A stretch of DNA of 33,859 bases from Firmicutes bacterium UBA4996 (GTDB lineage: Bacteria; Bacillota; Limnochordia; Darwinibacteriales; Darwinibacteriaceae). The position numbers and the translations under genes are program-made. Below are positions 29,710 through 33,859 of this stretch, one piece after another. Where the stretch lies: positions 1-33,859 of the forward strand of contig DGYW01000058.1 of NCBI GenBank assembly GCA_002396805.1, read 5' to 3'. The notes beneath the pieces were generated by a model. The model did not search any database. It saw nothing but the letters and a program-made list of their open reading frames with translations, and was not told the origin of the DNA. Numbering within the stretch: the first letter of the stretch is position 1; every line of letters starts with the position of its first letter.

Positions 29710-30738
29710 CTAATGGCTACTGCTTTTGCCCTGGTACGGACCAGTTGTTTCTCTGACTACCAACTTAGTCGGTAAGGTAATTTGAGTAACTTCTCGTTCT
29801 TCACCACTAATCATACGAGCGATTCTCCCAGCGGCCACTTGACCCAGTTGACCTAAGGGTTGGGCTACCGTAGTAAGTTTTGGAGTGGTTAGGCGCGCGA
29901 AGGGTACATCATCGTAACCGATCAAAGACAAATCTTGCGGAATAGAGATACCCCGTTCTTTACAGGCCTCCATAACACCATAGGCAAGCTCGTCGGAACA
30001 AGCAAAAATCGCAGTTGCACCAGCATCCACCAATTGCGAAAATATTCTCTGGGCCGAACCAGAGCGATAGTCACCAGCACTCGCCACAAGCTCCTGATCA
30101 AACGGTAGGGCGTGATCCTTTAAGGCTCTTTTGTAGCCATTTAACCTTAGTTTGGATTCTGGACTATCATCTGGACCCAAGAGGATGCCTATTTTTTGGT
30201 GTTCTAGATTGATGAGGTGTTTTGTAGCTTTGTAACCTCCTTCGAAGTTGTCGATCCATACCCCGGAAATACTGAGGGAGTCTAGTTCTCCGTCGGCAAC
30301 TACAAGAGGGAAATTGGATGCTACCAAGTCTTTTACCAACGCCTGCATCGGCCGTTCTTTGATTTCTCTGGGAGTAAAGATGATAAGGCCATCTACTCGT
30401 TTCTCCCAGAGGAGTTTGACCAAATTGGGCTCGCTGCCTCGGTCATGATGAGTTGACCTAACAATCATGTATAGGCCATGGGACCAGAGTGCCTGTTGAC
30501 AGCCTTCTAAAATCGATCCATAGAAAGGACCATCCATATTTGGTACCAGTACTCCCACGACATCCGTCTTGCCCAAGGTCAAGCTCCGAGCTTGGGCATT
30601 GGGCTGGTAACCCAATGCTTGCATGGCGTTCAAGACCTTTTGTCTATTCTCTTCTTTCACTGGAATGCCGTTGAGCACTCGGGAAACGGTTGATTTGGAA
30701 ACACTGGCTTTTTTGGCTACATCAGAAATGGTTGCCAC
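29710..30738 (-). CDS. LacI-family regulator of the beta-glucoside operon
   Basis: A 342-residue repressor with the N-terminal LacI helix-turn-helix (MATISDVAKKASVSKSTVSR, then VLNG), the hinge helix (NAQARSLTLGKT) and a periplasmic-binding-protein-like ligand domain. It is first in the operon, 39 bases ahead of the GH1 gene. Two sites sharing CAGAAACCG in its own leader are its likely operators. The inducer is probably the imported beta-glucoside or its product. Confidence 0.94.
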   Translation of the reverse strand: MATISDVAKKASVSKSTVSRVLNGIPVKEENRQKVLNAMQALGYQPNAQARSLTLGKTDVVGVLVPNMDGPFYGSILEGCQQALWSHGLYMIVRSTHHDRGSEPNLVKLLWEKRVDGLIIFTPREIKERPMQALVKDLVASNFPLVVADGELDSLSISGVWIDNFEGGYKATKHLINLEHQKIGILLGPDDSPESKLRLNGYKRALKDHALPFDQELVASAGDYRSGSAQRIFSQLVDAGATAIFACSDELAYGVMEACKERGISIPQDLSLIGYDDVPFARLTTPKLTTVAQPLGQLGQVAAGRIARMISGEEREVTQITLPTKLVVRETTGPYQGKSSSH

Positions 30739-30758
30739 GAATATCCCTCTTCGCTTTC

Positions 30759-30774
30759 AGAAACCGCTTGCAAC
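30759..30774 (-). promoter_or_regulatory. Second LacI-type operator-like site (imperfect)
   Basis: CAGAAACCGCTTGCAA shares its left nine bases with the perfect palindrome at 30845-30860; the right half is degenerate. It lies 21 bases upstream of the lacI-type start, 86 bases from the first site, and may be an auxiliary operator. Confidence 0.5.
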
Positions 30775-30844
30775 AGATTTACTTAAGATAAGTGCAGGTA
30801 AGGACCCCTTAAAGTTACTGACCGGCAGAATTTGGGCAGAACAT

Positions 30845-30860
30845 CAGAAACCGGTTTCTG
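30845..30860 (-). promoter_or_regulatory. LacI-type operator, perfect 16-bp palindrome
   Basis: CAGAAACCGGTTTCTG is fully palindromic with the central CG typical of LacI-family operators. It lies about 30-45 bases after the predicted transcript start of the beta-glucoside operon, a roadblock position. Confidence 0.75.
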
Positions 30861-30896
30861 TTATTTCAAAAAAATAATAATGCATAACCTAATGTT

Positions 30897-30925
30897 ATTT
30901 TACAATTAGTAAATATGATTGTCAA
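30897..30925 (-). promoter_or_regulatory. Promoter of the beta-glucoside operon
   Basis: Read on the minus strand, TTGACA (30925-30920), a 17-base AT-rich spacer and TAAAAT (30902-30897) form a near-consensus sigma-A promoter. The leader to the lacI-type ATG is about 150 bases. The 306-base gap 30739-31044 also holds the hut promoter on the other strand. Confidence 0.75.
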
Positions 30926-30941
30926 GACTATTTTGCTGAAC

Positions 30942-30989
30942 TTGTTCCAAAGAAAAGAATGAGCCTAAATTGCAAGGATAACGTTATCC
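30942..30989 (+). promoter_or_regulatory. Possible hut promoter with palindromic operator
   Basis: TTGTTC (30942-30947), 18 bases, TAAATT (30966-30971) could be the promoter of hutH. The perfect palindrome GGATAACGTTATCC (30976-30989) lies directly after it, over the predicted transcript start, and is a candidate repressor site. No hut regulator gene is seen in the window. Confidence 0.45.
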
Positions 30990-31044
30990 CTTTGTGGAAT
31001 TGAACACAGGCAACTAATCTTTGTTTGGAAAAAGGGGTAGATCT

Positions 31045-32565
31045 ATGCTAATTCTGAGTGGTTCCGATTTAGTGGGGCATGATGTGGTCAGTGCCATTAG
31101 GCAGGAAGTACCCATCGTCTTAGACCCTAAACAACTGAAGAAAGTACAACAAGCTCGAAAATTGGTGGAGAAATTATTGTTGCAAGCAACACCGGTCTAT
31201 GGGATTAATACAGGGTTTGGGAAACTTGCGGAAAGCTCCATCTCCTCAAGTGATGTGGCCGCGCTGCAACGTAATTTAATTCTCAGCCACAGTTGTGGGG
31301 TGGGCCCGGCCTTGGATGGGGAAATAGTCAAGGCCATGATGATTTTGAGAGCTAATGCCCTCATGAAAGGACATTCTGGGATTAGGGTAGAGGTTTTGGA
31401 GCTCTTGGTAGAATTGGTTAATCGCGATGTGACTCCTTTGATTCCCGCGCAAGGTTCGGTAGGAGCTAGTGGAGACTTAGTTCCATTAGCTCATATGTCT
31501 GCAACCTTGATAGGTGAAGGGCAGGCCTATTATAAGGGCCAGTTGTATCCAAGTGCTCAGGCCTTAGAACTTGCTGGACTACAACCAGTGACCTTAGAAG
31601 CTAAAGAGGGTTTGGCTTTAATTAATGGTACTCAAGCCATGACCGCCCAAGGAGTAGTCGCCCTCTATGATGGGAAAATAGTTTTGCAAACAGCGGATGT
31701 GGTTAGTGCTTTAACCATGGAGGCACTTTTGGGAATTCCAAATAGTTTAGATCCTCGCGTTCATGAGGTAAGGCCTCATGAAGGTCAAATTGCCACAGCG
31801 TCTAATTTACGGCGAATCTTAGAAGGTAGTGATCTTGTTTTTGGTCAGCACCATGATCGGATCCAAGATGCCTACTCTTTACGTTGTATTCCTCAAATTC
31901 ATGGTGCTTCGAAAGATGCTTATAGTTACGTAGAGCAAGTATTAAATATCGAGATAAATTCGGTCACAGATAATCCCATTTTGTTTTCTGATGAAGGGGA
32001 TGTGATTTCCGCTGGCAACTTTCATGGTCAACCTGTGGCTCTTGCTCTAGACTTTCTAGGTATTGCCTTAGCTGAAATTGGCAATGTTTCTGAACGGAGA
32101 GTGGAGCGGCTGGTCAATCCACAGTTAAGTGGTCTCCCGCCCTTTCTAGCCCAGCATAGTGGTTTGAACTCGGGATATATGATCGTTCAATATACTGCAG
32201 CAGCCTTAGTTTCCGAAAACAAAGTTTTGGCCCATCCTGCTTCAGTGGATTCTATTCCTACTTCGGCTAATCAGGAAGATCATGTGAGCATGGGTAGCAT
32301 TGCCGCTCGCAAACTTCATAGTATTTTAGCTAATGTGCAAAACATCTTAGCCATTGAGTTGCTCTGTGCCTGTCAGGCATTGGAGTTTAGGGATCGGACT
32401 AGGCTTGCTCAGGCCACCCAAGCAGTTTACGAGTTAGTACGGGAACATGTGCCACCTTTAGAGCAAGATCGTTTTCTAGAACCTGAGATTAAAATAGTTA
32501 GGGATCTAATCGTCTCGGGAGAGGTGTTACGCGCGGTAGAAGGTATAATTGGAAACTTAGAATAG
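31045..32565 (+). CDS. hutH: Histidine ammonia-lyase
   Basis: A 506-residue enzyme that converts histidine to urocanate and ammonia, the first step of histidine degradation. The electrophilic MIO group forms from A141-S142-G143 in GSVGASGDLVPLAHMS. Other conserved parts are YGINTGFGKLAE near the N-terminus, NGTQAMTA, QDAYSLRCIPQIHG and NSVTDNPILF. The ATG at 31045 has AAGGGG upstream; the frame's TTG at 31021 lacks a ribosome binding site. hutU follows after 14 bases. Confidence 0.97.
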   Translation: MLILSGSDLVGHDVVSAIRQEVPIVLDPKQLKKVQQARKLVEKLLLQATPVYGINTGFGKLAESSISSSDVAALQRNLILSHSCGVGPALDGEIVKAMMILRANALMKGHSGIRVEVLELLVELVNRDVTPLIPAQGSVGASGDLVPLAHMSATLIGEGQAYYKGQLYPSAQALELAGLQPVTLEAKEGLALINGTQAMTAQGVVALYDGKIVLQTADVVSALTMEALLGIPNSLDPRVHEVRPHEGQIATASNLRRILEGSDLVFGQHHDRIQDAYSLRCIPQIHGASKDAYSYVEQVLNIEINSVTDNPILFSDEGDVISAGNFHGQPVALALDFLGIALAEIGNVSERRVERLVNPQLSGLPPFLAQHSGLNSGYMIVQYTAAALVSENKVLAHPASVDSIPTSANQEDHVSMGSIAARKLHSILANVQNILAIELLCACQALEFRDRTRLAQATQAVYELVREHVPPLEQDRFLEPEIKIVRDLIVSGEVLRAVEGIIGNLE

Positions 32566-32579
32566 AGGAGGCAAAACAA

Positions 32580-33859
32580 ATGATTAAAGCTCCACGTGGT
32601 TCAGAATTGAGTTGTAAGGGTTGGCATCAGGAAGCTGCCTTACGGATGCTCATGAACAATCTAGATCCAGAAGTGGCGGAACGACCAGAGGATCTAGTGG
32701 TTTATGGCGGTAGTGGTAAGGCGGCACGGAATTGGGAGAGCTATGAAGCCCTAGTGCGCACCTTAAGAGAGCTAGAAGATGATGAGACCCTCTTAGTTCA
32801 ATCGGGTAAACCTGTAGGCGTATTTCGTACCACTCCCCAGTCACCAAGGGTGCTCATAGCCAACTCCAATTTAGTGCCCGCTTGGGGTAATTGGGAGCAT
32901 TTTCGCGAACTTGAGCGAAAAGGGCTCATGATGTTTGGCCAGATGACTGCCGGAAGTTGGATTTATATCGGTACTCAAGGTATCTTACAAGGTACCTATG
33001 AGACCTTGGCTGAGCTGGCGGAGCAGCACTTCGATGGCTCCCTTAAGGGGCGTTTGGTATTGACTGCAGGTCTCGGGGGAATGGGTGGGGCCCAACCTTT
33101 AGCAGTGACCATGAATGGCGGTGTGGCTATTGTGGTTGAGGTGGATCCTGAACGGATAGAAAAACGTCTTAATACTAGATATTGTCAAGTCTCTACGACC
33201 GATTTAGATGAAGCTTTACGCCTAGCCGGAGAAGCTCAACAAAAAGGTGAAGCCCTTTCTATCGGGTTACTTGGTAATGCCGCTGATCTACTGCCAGAAT
33301 TCGTGAAACGGGGGATTATTCCTGATGTGGTGACGGATCAGACTTCTGCCCATGATCCCTTGAATGGTTATATTCCCCGAGGATATAGTTTGGAAGAGGC
33401 AGCGAGATTACGAGAAGGGGATCCTGAAGAATATATCCGCTTAGCGAAGGAATCCATGGGTATTCATGTTCAGGCGATGTTGGACTTACAAGAACGGGGT
33501 GCAGTGGTCTTTGACTATGGTAATAATATTAGGCAACAAGCTCAAGAGGTAGGGGTGAAAAACGCCTTTGATTTCCCAGGCTTTGTCCCCGCTTATATCA
33601 GACCTCTCTTTTGCGAAGGTAAGGGACCCTTCCGCTGGGTGGCTTTATCGGGAGATCCTGTTGATATTCACAAGATCGACGAAAAACTCTGTGAAGAGTT
33701 TGCAGATAATGAGCGTTTGGTTCGTTGGATTAAGATGGCCCAAGAACAGGTGGCCTTTCAAGGCTTACCCTCCCGCATCTGCTGGTTAGGCTATGGGGAG
33801 CGGGCTAAGTTTGGATTGTTGATTAACGAGATGGTAAGAACCGGCGAATTGTCGGCCCC
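32580..33859 (+). CDS. hutU: Urocanate hydratase, N-terminal 426 codons (runs off window edge)
   Basis: The first 426 codons of urocanase, which uses tightly bound NAD+ to hydrate urocanate to imidazolone propionate, the second step of histidine degradation. It begins MIKAPRGSELSCKGWHQEAA and shows YGGSGKAARNWESYEA, the NAD-binding G164-L-G-G-M-G-G-A-Q, DQTSAHDPLNGYIPRGYS and FDYGNNIRQQ, all typical. No stop is reached, and the catalytic Cys region lies beyond the window. AGGAGG precedes the ATG at 32580, and it is co-transcribed with hutH. Confidence 0.96.
   Translation, partial: MIKAPRGSELSCKGWHQEAALRMLMNNLDPEVAERPEDLVVYGGSGKAARNWESYEALVRTLRELEDDETLLVQSGKPVGVFRTTPQSPRVLIANSNLVPAWGNWEHFRELERKGLMMFGQMTAGSWIYIGTQGILQGTYETLAELAEQHFDGSLKGRLVLTAGLGGMGGAQPLAVTMNGGVAIVVEVDPERIEKRLNTRYCQVSTTDLDEALRLAGEAQQKGEALSIGLLGNAADLLPEFVKRGIIPDVVTDQTSAHDPLNGYIPRGYSLEEAARLREGDPEEYIRLAKESMGIHVQAMLDLQERGAVVFDYGNNIRQQAQEVGVKNAFDFPGFVPAYIRPLFCEGKGPFRWVALSGDPVDIHKIDEKLCEEFADNERLVRWIKMAQEQVAFQGLPSRICWLGYGERAKFGLLINEMVRTGELSA

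Noticed and set aside
1..33859. CRISPR array, tRNA, rRNA, insertion sequence or phage genes
   Set aside because: No regularly spaced repeats, cloverleaf-like segments, rRNA sequence, transposase or phage proteins were seen on either strand.

Overview
This 33.9 kb window looks chromosomal and comes from a Gram-positive-type bacterium, most likely an anaerobic or facultative member of the Bacillota. The basis is many strong AGGAGG-like ribosome binding sites, frequent GTG and TTG starts, short intergenic gaps closed by intrinsic terminators, lipoproteins with plain lipoboxes, two CUT1-type sugar importers without their own ATPase gene, and a DUF5320/DUF134 pair. I cannot name the genus. I see no rRNA, tRNA, CRISPR array, transposase, phage gene or replication origin.

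Layout. 1-1215 (minus): MATE exporter, cut by the window edge, and its MarR regulator behind a promoter with a double operator. 1376-4904 (plus): a lipoprotein of unknown function, then a 7TM-PAS histidine kinase and a NarL-type response regulator. 5025-7667 (plus): a metal-handling module made of a small RIC-like protein, a P1B-type ATPase with an unusual CPG motif, and a separate HMA metallochaperone. Two nearly identical FNR/HcpR-type boxes sit at the same distance from two -10 elements in this module. 7755-10263: an alpha/beta hydrolase, then a 12-TM LuxR-type regulator that appears coupled to a 13-codon leader peptide. 10448-13208: a BspA-like leucine-rich-repeat lipoprotein and small membrane proteins of unknown function. 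13355-13625: a decayed piece of a PEP synthase/rifampin phosphotransferase gene. 13689-15792: cardiolipin synthase and a YiiX/YebB-like papain-fold protein. 15974-19129: a sugar ABC importer (binding protein and two permeases). 19175-21644: an acetyltransferase (minus), an RlmA-type 23S rRNA methyltransferase and a REC-GGDEF diguanylate cyclase. 21690-23138: a class-3-like aldehyde dehydrogenase. 23223-23802: DUF5320 and DUF134 proteins behind a promoter with a 12-bp direct repeat. 23866-30738 (minus): a beta-glucoside operon read as LacI regulator, GH1 beta-glucosidase, ROK regulator, binding protein and two permeases. 31045 to the end (plus): hutH and a partial hutU for histidine degradation.

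How the parts work together. The beta-glucoside operon imports and hydrolyses a beta-linked disaccharide and is probably controlled by its own LacI protein through operators in its 5' leader. hutH and hutU carry out the first two steps of histidine catabolism. The kinase/regulator pair, the diguanylate cyclase, the membrane LuxR protein, MarR, LacI, ROK and DUF134 make the window rich in regulators.

The most interesting part is 5025-7667. Its promoter architecture and the RIC-like protein both suggest control by oxygen, redox state or nitric oxide of a metal exporter whose transmembrane metal site departs from the known CPC, SPC and CPH types. That functional link is inference.
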